NCBI GenBank assembly: GCA_017642895.1
Contig: JAEPON010000011.1
Coordinates: 62,001-126,000 of the forward strand
Length of the DNA stretch: 64,000 nt
From: Roseitalea sp.
GTDB taxonomy: Bacteria; Pseudomonadota; Alphaproteobacteria; Rhizobiales; Rhizobiaceae
Direction: 5' to 3'
Every line of letters begins with the position of its first letter. Position 1 is the stretch's first letter. The notes under the pieces were generated by a model. The model did no database searches. It worked only from the letters and a program-made list of their open reading frames with translations, and was not told the origin of the DNA. Shown piece after piece: positions 26,463-34,996 of the stretch. The position numbers and the translations under genes were made by a program.

Positions 26463-27050
26463 ATGAACCGAACCATCACGACGCTGCTCGTAGCCATCAT
26501 GATGCTGCCGCTGCCGGCCTGGGCCGACGGTGAGCATACCCATGGGCCCTATGCGGGATTTGAGGCGCGCGAGATCAAGAGCCTCTCGCAAGAAGATTTG
26601 GACGAGTTGCGCCGCGGTGGCGGGTGGGGTCTGGCGCTCTCTGCCGAGCTTTCGGGACGACCTGGCCCCGCTCATTTGCTGGAGTTGCGTGACGAACTCG
26701 GTCTGAGCGATGCGCAGGTAACTTCTATTTCGACTATCCGGTATGCGATGCGCGCCGACGCGATTGCGGCCGGCGAACGATTCATCGCGGCGGAGGCGGC
26801 CTTGAGTGCCGCATTCGCCGATCCTGATCTCGCAGCGGACGATCTGCGTGCACTCGTCGACGCGGCCGCAGCCACGCGCGCCGATCTTCGCTTCGTGCAT
26901 CTGTCCCGCCACCTGTCCACCCCCCAGCTGCTGACCGCCGACCAGATCGAGCGCTACGCGGTGCTGCGTGGCTACTCCGACGATCGCTGCGCCGAGGTTC
27001 CTGATGGCCATGATGCGACGCTCTGGCGCCGGCACAATGGATGTGACTGA
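26463..27050 (+). CDS. Periplasmic CpxP/Spy-like heavy-metal sensor protein
   Basis: 195 aa exported protein. Signal peptide MNRTITTLLVAIMMLPLPAWA is cleaved near residue 21, then a His-bearing DGEHTHGPY. The helical part has DELGLSDAQV and the LTxxQ-like LLTADQIERYAVLRGY expected of the CpxP/Spy and CnrX group. These periplasmic helical proteins bind metals or unfolded proteins. It lies upstream of the copper ATPase and divergent from a Crp/Fnr regulator. Confidence 0.65.
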   Translation: MNRTITTLLVAIMMLPLPAWADGEHTHGPYAGFEAREIKSLSQEDLDELRRGGGWGLALSAELSGRPGPAHLLELRDELGLSDAQVTSISTIRYAMRADAIAAGERFIAAEAALSAAFADPDLAADDLRALVDAAAATRADLRFVHLSRHLSTPQLLTADQIERYAVLRGYSDDRCAEVPDGHDATLWRRHNGCD

Positions 27051-27084
27051 CATCGCAACTGCAAGAGAAAGCATTGAACGGCTC

Positions 27085-27115
27085 TTGACCTTCCAGTGAC
27101 TGGAAGTCCTAACTC
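27085..27115 (+). promoter_or_regulatory. CueR/MerR-type promoter of copA
   Basis: TTGACC (-35, 27085-27090), an exact 19-bp spacer and TAACTC (-10, 27110-27115). The spacer holds the dyad ACCTTCCAGT-GAC-TGGAAGT, matching the CueR operator pattern. Overlong 19-bp spacers are diagnostic of MerR-family activation by DNA distortion. It sits 30 bp before the copA start. Confidence 0.85.
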
Positions 27116-27144
27116 TGTCGTCGGCAAGCAGGAGATGCGCGGCG

Positions 27145-29583
27145 ATGGACCACAAATTGCACGATGAACGACACCACGACGCGAGCGGAAGCTGTTGCGG
27201 CGGCCACGATCATGCGCATGACCACAGCACCAATGAAGCGACCGATCCTGCCGCGATCCTGAAGGCAGCGACGGTTCCCGTCGATGGTAAGGTGATCGAT
27301 CCGGTCTGCGGGATGTCTGTTGCGGTCGATGCCGACAAGCCGTTGCTTGAGCACAAGGGCGACACGTTCCGCTTCTGCTCGCAGGGCTGCGGCGACAAGT
27401 TTCAGGCCGATCCCTGGTTCTACCTCTCCGGCAACAAGGCCAAGAAAAAGCAGCCTGCGTCGGAAAACACGACCTACACCTGCCCGATGCATCCGGAGAT
27501 CGTACAGGAGGGCCCGGGCGCTTGCCCCTTATGCGGCATGGCTCTGGAGCCGATGTTCGGCGTGTCCGACGAACCCAATGAGGAACTTGTCGATTTCACG
27601 CGACGGCTGTGGGTCAGCGTCGGTGCGGCGATCCCGCTGCTGATCATCACCATGGGTCCGATGCTTGGCCTGCCGATCCGTACCTGGATCGGCGAGCAGA
27701 CCGCGCTTTATCTCGAGTTCCTCCTGGCGACGCCGGTCATTTTATGGGCCGCGCTACCGTTCTTCGTGCGCGGTTGGCAATCGATCCGCACATGGAACCT
27801 CAATATGTGGACGCTGATCGCGATCGGTGTCGGCACAGCCTATGTCTACTCGGTCGTCGCGACATTTCTGCCGGGCCTGTTTCCGGCAGGGCTGCAAATG
27901 CCTGGTGGGCACATGCCGGTTTACTATGAAGCGGCCGTGGTGATCGTGGCGCTGGTCTTTGTCGGCCAGGTGCTCGAACTGCGCGCCCGTGAGCGGACCG
28001 GTGACGCGATCCGCGCGCTGCTCGATCTTGCGCCGAAGACCGCCCGCCGCATCACGCCCGATGGCGACGAATATGACGCGCCGCTCGATAACATCGTCGA
28101 GGGCGACCGGCTGCGCGTGCGACCGGGTGAAGCGATCCCGGTCGACGCGACCGTGATCGAGGGCAAGACCTCGGTCGACGAGAGCATGCTCACGGGCGAA
28201 CCGTTGCCCGTCGAGAAGGGTTCTGGCGACGCGGTTACCGGCGGCACGCTCAACAAGAACGGCAGCCTGATCATTGAAGCCCGAAAGGTTGGCGATGAGA
28301 CCATGCTGGCGCAGATCGTGGCCATGGTGGCGTCCGCGCAAAGATCGCGCGCGCCGATCCAGGGTCTGGCCGACCGCGTGGCGTCGTACTTCGTGCCGAC
28401 AGTCGTCATTGTCGCCGCGCTGGCGTTTCTGGTCTGGCTGGTCGTCGGCCCGGAGCCGGCCTTCGTCTTCGCGATCCTGTCGGCGGTCTCGGTGCTGATC
28501 ATCGCTTGTCCCTGCGCGCTGGGGCTGGCGACGCCAATGTCCATCATGACCGCCACCGGCCGCGGCGCGCAGGCGGGCGTGCTGATCAAAGACGCCGAGG
28601 CGCTCGAACGCATGGCGCGCGTCGATACGCTGGTCGTCGACAAGACCGGCACGCTGACCGAAGGCAGGCCGACACTCACTGATGTGGTCACCTTTGGCGA
28701 CACCGACGAAGCCGAGTTGTTGGCCCTTGTCCGCGGCCTTGAGGCCGGATCAGAGCATCCGCTGGCCGAAGCGATTGTCGCCGGCATTGAAGAGCGCGGC
28801 ATCGAGGCCCGTGGCGTTGCCGAGTTCGAAGCCATTACTGGCATGGGCGTGCGTGGGCAAGCGAACGGTACGACAATCGCTCTGGGTAATGCGGCGATGA
28901 TGGACCTTGCGGATGTCGATCACAGCGCTGCCGACGAGCAGGCTGATGCGCTGCGCGCCGAGGGCAAGACGGCGATGTTCGTCGCGATCGGCGGACAACT
29001 CGCTGGGCTGATCGCCGTCTCCGATCCGATCAAGAAGACCGCCCCCGCCGCGATCAAGGCACTGCACGAAGCCGGTCTGCGCATCATCATGGCGACCGGC
29101 GACAATGAGCGCACCGCGCGGGCTGTCGCAGAGCAGCTCGGCATCGATGAGGTCCGTGCCGGTGTTCTACCCGAAGACAAGAAGGCGCTTGTCGACGAAC
29201 TGCATGCGCGAGGGCACAAGGTCGCCATGGCAGGCGACGGGGTCAATGATGCGCCGGCGCTGGCCGCCGCCGAAGTCGGCATCGCCATGGGCACCGGCGC
29301 CGATGTCGCCATGGAAAGTGCCGGCATCACGCTTCTGAAGGGCGATATCGGTGGTGTCGTGCGGGCCCGCAAACTTGCCGAGGCAACCTTGCGCAACATC
29401 AAGCAGAACCTGTTCTTCGCCTTTGTCTACAATTCCGCCGGCGTGCCGGTCGCAGCCGGCGTGCTCTATCCCGTGTTCGGCGTCTTGCTGTCACCCATGA
29501 TCGCTGCCGCCGCCATGAGCCTGTCTTCGGTCTCGGTCATCTCAAACGCGCTCAGGCTGCGTGCCGTCAAGCTCGATGCTTGA
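27145..29583 (+). CDS. copA: Copper-translocating P1B-type ATPase
   Basis: 812 aa. Instead of HMA domains the N-terminus has a His/Cys-rich stretch ([13 protein letters not shown]), a YHS domain ([10 protein letters not shown] to [17 protein letters not shown], about 50-95) and a metal-binding YTCPMHPEI to [10 protein letters not shown] block (about 112-138). Core P-type motifs follow: TGEP, CPC at 455-457, DKTGTLT with phosphorylated Asp499, [18 protein letters not shown]. It exports Cu(I) to the periplasm. The upstream CueR-type promoter supports copper induction; a second such promoter overlaps its last codon. Confidence 0.93.
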   Translation: MDHKLHDERHHDASGSCCGGHDHAHDHSTNEATDPAAILKAATVPVDGKVIDPVCGMSVAVDADKPLLEHKGDTFRFCSQGCGDKFQADPWFYLSGNKAKKKQPASENTTYTCPMHPEIVQEGPGACPLCGMALEPMFGVSDEPNEELVDFTRRLWVSVGAAIPLLIITMGPMLGLPIRTWIGEQTALYLEFLLATPVILWAALPFFVRGWQSIRTWNLNMWTLIAIGVGTAYVYSVVATFLPGLFPAGLQMPGGHMPVYYEAAVVIVALVFVGQVLELRARERTGDAIRALLDLAPKTARRITPDGDEYDAPLDNIVEGDRLRVRPGEAIPVDATVIEGKTSVDESMLTGEPLPVEKGSGDAVTGGTLNKNGSLIIEARKVGDETMLAQIVAMVASAQRSRAPIQGLADRVASYFVPTVVIVAALAFLVWLVVGPEPAFVFAILSAVSVLIIACPCALGLATPMSIMTATGRGAQAGVLIKDAEALERMARVDTLVVDKTGTLTEGRPTLTDVVTFGDTDEAELLALVRGLEAGSEHPLAEAIVAGIEERGIEARGVAEFEAITGMGVRGQANGTTIALGNAAMMDLADVDHSAADEQADALRAEGKTAMFVAIGGQLAGLIAVSDPIKKTAPAAIKALHEAGLRIIMATGDNERTARAVAEQLGIDEVRAGVLPEDKKALVDELHARGHKVAMAGDGVNDAPALAAAEVGIAMGTGADVAMESAGITLLKGDIGGVVRARKLAEATLRNIKQNLFFAFVYNSAGVPVAAGVLYPVFGVLLSPMIAAAAMSLSSVSVISNALRLRAVKLDA

Positions 29584-29610
29584 CCTTCCAGTTGGTGGAA
29601 TGTGTATCGG
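29580..29610 (+). promoter_or_regulatory. Second CueR/MerR-type promoter at the end of copA
   Basis: TTGACC (29580-29585), 19-bp spacer with dyad CTTCCAGTTGGTGGAAT, then TATCGG (29605-29610). Same architecture as the copA promoter, beginning within the last copA codons. Transcription would start near 29617, at the first base of the following small ORF, and would drive cueR and the whole downstream operon. Confidence 0.8.
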
Positions 29611-29616
29611 TCGGCC

Positions 29617-29802
29617 ATGAACAGGATCGCTGAACCCGTCGACGAGTGGATTGGAACTCGGGAGACTAACGCCGGCGAAATCCGGTCAGCGTCAGCGTTC
29701 CGCCAACGGGCACGCCGGCTCGGGTTCTCGGAATCCGAAATCGACAGACTTGTGAAGCTCTACGGATATCGGGATGAGGAGCGGGCCGATGAATATCGGT
29801 GA
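29617..29802 (+). CDS. Small MerR-like fragment protein
   Basis: 61 aa. The stretch FRQRARRLGFSESEIDRLVKLYGYRDEE aligns with the MerR/CueR segment after the DNA-binding domain (FLQRARGLGFSIEECRLLLSLYQDKD in the next gene), but the winged-helix reading head is missing. It overlaps cueR by 14 bp. The predicted transcript would begin about at its ATG, so it would be leaderless. It could be a decayed cueR duplicate or a small partner protein; translation is unproven. Confidence 0.45.
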   Translation: MNRIAEPVDEWIGTRETNAGEIRSASAFRQRARRLGFSESEIDRLVKLYGYRDEERADEYR

Positions 29803-30187
29803 AGTTGCAGAGCGCACCGGACTTCCAGCCAAGACAATCCGCTACTACGAAGACATTGATCTTGTTCGCCCCGCCCGTGCGCCCAACGGATATCGCGACT
29901 ATGGCGAGGACGACGTTCATCGCCTCGCTTTCCTGCAGCGGGCGCGTGGTCTTGGATTCTCGATCGAGGAGTGCCGGCTGCTCTTGTCGCTCTATCAGGA
30001 CAAGGACCGTGCGAGCGCAGACGTCAAGGCACTCGCCCTCGACAAGATCACCGAAATCGACCGCAAGCTGGCAGAGCTGCAATCGCTGCGCACGACACTC
30101 AAGCGTCTCGCCGACACCTGCCACGGCGATGACCGACCCGAGTGTCCGATCATCGATGAAATCGCCAAGGGGCCGACGCTTCAATGA
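29789..30187 (+). CDS. cueR: CueR, copper-responsive MerR-family activator
   Basis: 132 aa. MerR reading head MNIGEVAERTGLPAKTIRYYEDIDLVRPA, then the dimerisation helix and the Cu(I) loop with Cys111 and Cys119 (CHGDDRPEC), the two-cysteine pattern of CueR. It activates promoters with 19-bp spacers such as those at 27085 and 29580. I chose ATG 29789, with GAGGAGCGGG upstream. The stop overlaps the cytochrome gene as ATGA. Confidence 0.9.
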   Translation: MNIGEVAERTGLPAKTIRYYEDIDLVRPARAPNGYRDYGEDDVHRLAFLQRARGLGFSIEECRLLLSLYQDKDRASADVKALALDKITEIDRKLAELQSLRTTLKRLADTCHGDDRPECPIIDEIAKGPTLQ

Positions 30188-30594
30188 TGCGCTTGGCTGG
30201 CTTGGCAGTACTGGCAGCGTTTGTGGCGGCGATCGTCGTTTGGCGACTAACCAGACCAACACCCGAAGGCGACGGTACAGCCATGGCGGACGTGGTGGTA
30301 CCGGATCTCTCCGCGCAGGCCACCCTCGGCAAGACGCTGTTTGACGCCAGTTGCGCCGACTGCCATGGCGCAAATGCCGCCGGCCAGGACGGCGTGGCGC
30401 CGCCGCTCGTCCACATCATCTATGAACCCAGTCATCACTCCGACGCGTCGTTCCATCTTGCCGTGCAGAACGGTGTGCGGGCCCATCATTGGAGCTTTGG
30501 CGATATGCCACCCGTCGAAGGCGTTGGCGAGGCCGACGTAACGGCGATCATCGCCCATATCCGCGAACTGCAACGCGCCAACGGCATCAAATGA
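30184..30594 (+). CDS. Membrane-anchored c-type cytochrome
   Basis: 136 aa. An N-terminal hydrophobic segment (LAGLAVLAAFVAAIVVW) anchors a class I cytochrome c domain with haem motif CADCH near residue 57 and a likely Met ligand in GDMPPVEGV. Periplasmic electron carrier. It starts at the cueR stop (ATGA) and lies in the copper operon, where it may accept electrons from the multicopper oxidase substrate side or link copper oxidation to respiration; that is inference. Confidence 0.82.
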   Translation: MMRLAGLAVLAAFVAAIVVWRLTRPTPEGDGTAMADVVVPDLSAQATLGKTLFDASCADCHGANAAGQDGVAPPLVHIIYEPSHHSDASFHLAVQNGVRAHHWSFGDMPPVEGVGEADVTAIIAHIRELQRANGIK

Positions 30595-30607
30595 CAAGGA
30601 CACCTCC

Positions 30608-30964
30608 ATGAAATCACTCACCCCGACCACTCTGGCCATGCTTGCGATGCTCGTGCCGGCCACGGCCCATTCGCCGCTTGAAACGTCCGTGCCTGCCGAT
30701 GGCGACGAATTGACCGCCGTCCCAGAGGCGATCGACATGACCTTTGCAGCCCCGGCGCGCGTGATGAAGGTCGAGATGATCCACACCAATGGCGATGCCA
30801 GCCACACGGTGACGGTCGATATTCCGACGCGCGACGAGATCGAAACCATCAGCTTGACGCCGGACTTCATGGGCGCGGGCGCCTATCAGGTCGACTGGCG
30901 CGCACTAAGCGAGGACGGCCATGTCATCACCGGCACGTTCTCCTTCACCGTCACCGGCGAATAG
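30608..30964 (+). CDS. copC: CopC domain periplasmic copper-binding protein
   Basis: 118 aa. A signal peptide ends at ATA, leaving mature N-terminal HSPLETSVPADGDEL, where the first His and later HTNG/DGHVITGTFSF provide the CopC Cu(II) site. The fold is the seven-stranded CopC/YobA beta sandwich. A good AAGGACACC site precedes the ATG. It is immediately followed by copD, the usual partner. Confidence 0.88.
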   Translation: MKSLTPTTLAMLAMLVPATAHSPLETSVPADGDELTAVPEAIDMTFAAPARVMKVEMIHTNGDASHTVTVDIPTRDEIETISLTPDFMGAGAYQVDWRALSEDGHVITGTFSFTVTGE

Positions 30965-30967
30965 GCC

Positions 30968-31849
30968 TTGGAGAACGCGGTCGATCTGTGGAGCCTTTTG
31001 GCCGCCGCCAGCAAGTTTGTGATCTATGTCGCGAGCTTCCTGGCCGTCGGTACGCTCCTGTTCCGCATCGCCCTGCCGCGCGCCGGAGACGAGCTGGCCG
31101 ACGCCCTGAGGCCGCTGGCGATCAGGGCGGCGGTCGTCGCCATTCTCGCCACGCTGTTCCGCGTGATGGTGCAGGCCGGCCGGCTGATGGACGAATGGTC
31201 CGGCATGATCGATCCCGAAATCATCGCAATCAGCCTGGAAGGCCCGCTGGGGCAATCGACATATGTTCGCTTGGGCGGGCTGGCGCTGATTCTGCTTGCT
31301 GCGCTGTTTCGGCCGGTGCGGGCGCCAGCGACCCTGTTCGGGGCCATCATGGTTGCCGGCTCGTTTGCCCTGACCGGCCATGCCACGCGCGATCCGCAAT
31401 GGCTGCTCGGTGGGTTGATCACATTCCACCTGCTGGCCGTCGCCTACTGGTTTGGCGCCTTGGCGCCGCTTCATCGCCTGACCCGGTTCGACGGCGGGAC
31501 ATCCCATGCCGCCCACATCGCCGACCGTTTCGGCAAGCAGGCCAGCATCATCGTGCCGATGCTGATACTGGCAGGCACCGGATTTGCTTATGTGTTGCTG
31601 GGCGGTATCGAGCCGCTGTGGAGTACGGGCTATGGGCGCATGCTGCTGGCAAAGATCGCCATTGTCGCCGTCGTGCTCGGCATCGCGGCACTGAACAAAT
31701 GGCGCTTTGTTCCAGCGCTCGCCGCCGATGGGGGAAGCGCCGCATCTGCATTTCGGCGCTCTCTTCGCGTGGAAGCGGTTGTGTTTTTGCTTGTCTTTGC
31801 GGCGACCGCGTTCCTGACCACCTCGTTCACGGTCCCGGAGGCGGGATGA
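30968..31849 (+). CDS. copD: CopD family copper resistance membrane protein
   Basis: 293 aa, TTG start just after the copC stop. About eight hydrophobic helices, e.g. LLAAASKFVIYVASFLAVG, LGGLALILLAALF, GAIMVAGSFALTGHA and VVFLLVFAATAFLTT. Conserved His residues occur in the family regions TGHATRD and ITFHLLAVAYWFGAL. CopD moves copper across the inner membrane with CopC. Its stop overlaps a 24-codon ORF. Confidence 0.85.
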   Translation: MENAVDLWSLLAAASKFVIYVASFLAVGTLLFRIALPRAGDELADALRPLAIRAAVVAILATLFRVMVQAGRLMDEWSGMIDPEIIAISLEGPLGQSTYVRLGGLALILLAALFRPVRAPATLFGAIMVAGSFALTGHATRDPQWLLGGLITFHLLAVAYWFGALAPLHRLTRFDGGTSHAAHIADRFGKQASIIVPMLILAGTGFAYVLLGGIEPLWSTGYGRMLLAKIAIVAVVLGIAALNKWRFVPALAADGGSAASAFRRSLRVEAVVFLLVFAATAFLTTSFTVPEAG

Positions 31850-31920
31850 TGACGGATCAATCGGATGTGAAGGTTGGTCTCTGGAAGGGCTGCGGCACTT
31901 GCCGTATCAATGTCATATGA
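31846..31920 (+). CDS. 24-residue bridging ORF (CxxC)
   Basis: 24 codons, with ATGA overlaps at both ends: with the copD stop and with the start of the next gene. It encodes a WKGCGTCRINV tail with one CxxC pair. It could be a real metal-binding peptide or simply a translational relay between two genes. Confidence 0.35.
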   Translation: MMTDQSDVKVGLWKGCGTCRINVI

Positions 31921-32249
31921 GATATGTCCTCAGCATGATCGTTGTGCTGGCGCTGGTGACGGCGATGACCGTCCATGGCGGTCAGAACACGGGCCAAGCC
32001 TCCGCGGCGGGGCACGTCCATGCCGAGATGGCGACCGAAACCATTGCCGACATGCTTGCCGATTGCTGCGATGTGGCAGATGGCCAGATTCATCACACGA
32101 TGAGCGGCTGCGCCCTGGCCGACATGGCACCCGTTCCATTGATCGCGGTTGAGCGCGACACCACCGAAGCGGGCCTGCGGTTCGCGCGATCGCGCGCCAT
32201 GCCGGACAGCCCTCTGGATACGCCCATCCGACCGCCGATTGCCGCCTGA
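31917..32249 (+). CDS. Small exported Cys/His-rich hypothetical protein
   Basis: 110 aa. An N-terminal hydrophobic signal (MRYVLSMIVVLALVTAMTVHG) is followed by AGHVHAEMATETIADMLADCC and GQIHHTMSGCALADM, holding three Cys, several His and Met residues suited to copper. No named family is certain; it resembles small periplasmic proteins found in copper operons. Start at 31917 overlaps the bridging ORF. Confidence 0.6.
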   Translation: MRYVLSMIVVLALVTAMTVHGGQNTGQASAAGHVHAEMATETIADMLADCCDVADGQIHHTMSGCALADMAPVPLIAVERDTTEAGLRFARSRAMPDSPLDTPIRPPIAA

Positions 32250-32309
32250 TTTCCGTTCCCTGGCGCCATGTGTGGCGCCGACACGAAATCACGCCAATCG
32301 AGGTCAATC

Positions 32310-32792
32310 ATGATCACCAGACGTACATTTCTGCTTGGCGCCGCGCTGACGGCGGCCACAAGCATCGCAATCGGCAACGCCCAGGCACGACAAGCCGACC
32401 CTGACAAAACCATCACCGTCTTCAAAACACCCTGGTGCGGCTGCTGCCAGATCTGGGCCGACGAGATGATCGCGGCGGGATACACGGTCGAAACCCGCGA
32501 CGTGGAGGATCTGGCGCCGATCAAGCGGCAGGCCGGCGTCACCGACAATCTCGCCGCCTGCCATACATCGGTGATCGGCGGAACGCGCCGGTATGTGCTT
32601 GAAGGCCATGTGCCTCTTCAAGCGGTGGAGAAACTGATGCGCGAGAAGCCGGACATTGCCGGCATCGCCGTGCCCGGCATGCCGGCGGGTTCGCTCGGCA
32701 TGGGCTACGATCCCGGTGCCCGCTACGATGTCTATGCCTTTTCGCGGCAAGGCGGTGAGCCGCCATCTGTGTTCCTCCGGATGGGCCAATGA
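32310..32792 (+). CDS. DUF411 metal-binding protein with Tat signal
   Basis: 160 aa. Twin-arginine signal RRTFLLGAALTAATSIAIG is followed by the DUF411 domain: TVFKTPWCGCCQIWADEM with CxCC near residue 42, CHTSVIGG, YVLEGHVP and PGMPAGSLGMG. DUF411 (CopG-like) proteins occur with copper and silver resistance genes. I chose ATG 32310 because the Tat signal begins there. The stop overlaps the next cytochrome gene. Confidence 0.85.
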   Translation: MITRRTFLLGAALTAATSIAIGNAQARQADPDKTITVFKTPWCGCCQIWADEMIAAGYTVETRDVEDLAPIKRQAGVTDNLAACHTSVIGGTRRYVLEGHVPLQAVEKLMREKPDIAGIAVPGMPAGSLGMGYDPGARYDVYAFSRQGGEPPSVFLRMGQ

Positions 32793-33283
32793 CCCGAACG
32801 GTCTGGCTTGCCCTGGGCGGCGTTGTGGCGGTCGCCATCGCCGCTACTCTGGCGGTTTCACGTTCGGGCGATGATGCGACCGATCCCGCCCAATTGCTGC
32901 GCGCGAACGATGCCCAAATCGTAGCGCGGGGCGAGACGGTCTATCGAGAGCATTGCGCCGCCTGCCACGGCGCCAATCTCGAGGGTGAAGTTGCGGACTG
33001 GCGTTCACCCGGTCTCGACGGGCTGCTTCCCGCACCGCCGCATGATGCGACCGGGCACACCTGGCACCACCCCGATCAGGTGTTGTTCGACATCACCAAG
33101 CTGGGCGTTGCGCGGGCGGCCAACCTTCCGAACCACCAGTCGGCCATGCCCGCCTACGACGGCATACTGACCGACGAGGACATCATTGCGGTTCTGAGTT
33201 TCATCAAGAGCAGCTGGCCGGACGATATCCGCCAGCGCCATGACGAACTCAATCGCGTCTACAATACGGAACCTCGATCATGA
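32789..33283 (+). CDS. c-type cytochrome
   Basis: 164 aa. The N-terminal membrane anchor (VWLALGGVVAVAIAATLAV) precedes a class I cytochrome domain with haem motif CAACH near residue 57 and Met ligand in NHQSAMPAYDG. Second cytochrome c of the copper operon, coupled by ATGA to both neighbours, including the multicopper oxidase, for which it may be an electron acceptor or donor. Confidence 0.85.
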   Translation: MTRTVWLALGGVVAVAIAATLAVSRSGDDATDPAQLLRANDAQIVARGETVYREHCAACHGANLEGEVADWRSPGLDGLLPAPPHDATGHTWHHPDQVLFDITKLGVARAANLPNHQSAMPAYDGILTDEDIIAVLSFIKSSWPDDIRQRHDELNRVYNTEPRS

Positions 33284-34824
33284 GAAGAAGAGACTTTCTG
33301 GCGGCAGGCACCGCCACATTGTTGACCAGCGCCATGCCCGTGCCGGCGGCGCTTGCACAAACCGCCGCGAACAACCGGCCTGGGCTTGCCATGCCGCCGG
33401 TTCTGGACGCGACCGAGAAGGGCCGGGTCGATCTGACCGCGCAATATGGTTCGACGGCCTTTTTCGACGGGGCGGTAACGCGCACCATGGGCTACAATCA
33501 GGGCTATCTCGGCCCCGTGATCCGCATGGCGCCCGGTGGTCTTGGTGCTCGGCTGCACAACGAATTGGACGTGCCGGTCACGGTGCACTGGCACGGGCTT
33601 CTGGTACCTGGCGCGCACGATGGCGGGCCGCATGCGTCGATTTCGTCCGGGGCAAGCTGGTCGGCGGACATGCAGATCGACCAGCCGCCGGCGACCGCTT
33701 TCTATCACACCCATGCGCATGGACGCACGGCAAGCGATGTCTATGCCGGCCTTGCCGGCGTCATCCACGTCACTGACGGCCGTGACGATGATCGCGGCCT
33801 GCCCAGCGCCTATGGTGTCGACGATCTGACGCTGGTCTTGCAGGACCGCCGTTTCGATGCGCGCGGGCGGATGACCTATGATCTGTCGATGATGGATGTC
33901 ATGCACGGCTTTGTCGGCGAAGTGATGGTCGTTAACGGGCAGATCGACGCCATCGCCGCCGTGCCCAAGGGCATGACGCGCCTGCGGTTGGTCAATGGTT
34001 CCAACGCACGCATCTACACACTGTTCATGAGCGATGATCGGCCGATGCATCTGGTCGCGACCGATGGCGGCTTTCTGGACGCGCCGATCGCACTGGAGAC
34101 GCTTGTCCTGTCACCTGGCGAGCGCGCCGAACTGTTGGTCGATTTCGGCGATGGTCGATCGGTCGCGCTGATGAGCGGCGGCGATCCGAACCAGGGGCCG
34201 ATGGGCATGATGGGTCGCATGCGCGGTGTGATCGACCGGGTCGTCGACCGGTCGTTCACGGTGCTCGATTTCGCCGTCGACGACACGCTGCCGACCCGCA
34301 TCGAGACCGTTCCCGACACGCTGGACGGCACGATGCCCGATCTTGAGAGCGCGAATGTACGAACACGCCGCGTCTCGCTCGACATGGGCATGGGTCCCGG
34401 TGGGCGGATGGGGTCTGGCATGATGGGGCCTGGCCGCATGGGTCGCGGCATGATGGAAGGTGAAGGTTTCCGCGGGCCGATGATGAGCGGCATGGGCGTC
34501 TTCGGCATCAACGGCCGGCCTTACGACATGGACCGGATCGATTTCGAGGTTGGCCTTGGCACCGTCGAACGCTGGATCGTCGAGAGCCCGATGCTGGCGC
34601 ACCCGTTCCACATTCACGGCACGATGTTCCAGGTCATTCGCGAGGATGGCCGCGCGCCCCGCCCCGAACATCGGGGCTGGAAGGACACGGTGCTCGTCAC
34701 CGGAGAGATCGAACTGCTCGCCCGGTTCGATCAACCCGCACCCGCCGACTTCCCGTTCATGTTCCACTGCCACATCCTCGAACACGAGGATCGCGGCATG
34801 ATGGGCCAGATGACGGTGTCATGA
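33280..34824 (+). CDS. Multicopper oxidase (CueO/CopA type)
   Basis: 514 aa, Tat-exported (RRRDFLAAGTATLL). The copper ligands appear as four His motifs: VHWHGLL, YHTHAHG, HPFHIHG and HCHILEHEDRGMM, the last with Cys-His for type 1/3 copper. A Met-rich insert (about residues 365-405, with many GM and MG steps) resembles the CueO methionine loop that binds Cu(I). It oxidises Cu(I) to less toxic Cu(II) in the periplasm. Coupled by ATGA to the cytochrome upstream. Confidence 0.92.
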   Translation: MRRRDFLAAGTATLLTSAMPVPAALAQTAANNRPGLAMPPVLDATEKGRVDLTAQYGSTAFFDGAVTRTMGYNQGYLGPVIRMAPGGLGARLHNELDVPVTVHWHGLLVPGAHDGGPHASISSGASWSADMQIDQPPATAFYHTHAHGRTASDVYAGLAGVIHVTDGRDDDRGLPSAYGVDDLTLVLQDRRFDARGRMTYDLSMMDVMHGFVGEVMVVNGQIDAIAAVPKGMTRLRLVNGSNARIYTLFMSDDRPMHLVATDGGFLDAPIALETLVLSPGERAELLVDFGDGRSVALMSGGDPNQGPMGMMGRMRGVIDRVVDRSFTVLDFAVDDTLPTRIETVPDTLDGTMPDLESANVRTRRVSLDMGMGPGGRMGSGMMGPGRMGRGMMEGEGFRGPMMSGMGVFGINGRPYDMDRIDFEVGLGTVERWIVESPMLAHPFHIHGTMFQVIREDGRAPRPEHRGWKDTVLVTGEIELLARFDQPAPADFPFMFHCHILEHEDRGMMGQMTVS

Positions 34825-34877
34825 TGAGGGTGATCAACAAGGCGGGGCCGCCGCCGGACAGGGAGATGCCGGTATGA
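34821..34877 (+). CDS. 18-residue bridging ORF
   Basis: 18 codons, ATGA overlap with the oxidase stop and with the start of the following small membrane gene. It has no metal-binding residues and is most likely a coupling device rather than a functional protein. Confidence 0.25.
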   Translation: MMRVINKAGPPPDREMPV

Positions 34878-34996
34878 TGGGAAACGGAATGATGGGCGGC
34901 GCCTGGGGCATGGGCGGCATGGGGCTGATCGGGCTGTTGGTCATAGTGCTGCTCGCCCTCGCCATCGCCGCCTTGATCAAATACCTGATGCGGTGA
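34874..34996 (+). CDS. 40-residue Met/Gly-rich single-span membrane protein
   Basis: 40 aa: a Met- and Gly-rich N-terminus (MMGNGMMGGAWGMGG) followed by one hydrophobic helix (LIGLLVIVLLALAIAALI) and KYLMR. Methionine-rich motifs bind Cu(I), so a copper-binding membrane peptide is plausible. It ends the copper operon and overlaps the integrase gene tail-to-tail by 20 bp. Confidence 0.6.
   Translation: MMGNGMMGGAWGMGGMGLIGLLVIVLLALAIAALIKYLMR

Noticed and set aside
26412..27155. Upstream extension of the Crp/Fnr reading frame
   Set aside because: It would run through the divergent CpxP/Spy-like gene, which has a signal peptide and its own start; Crp/Fnr similarity begins only near 26393.
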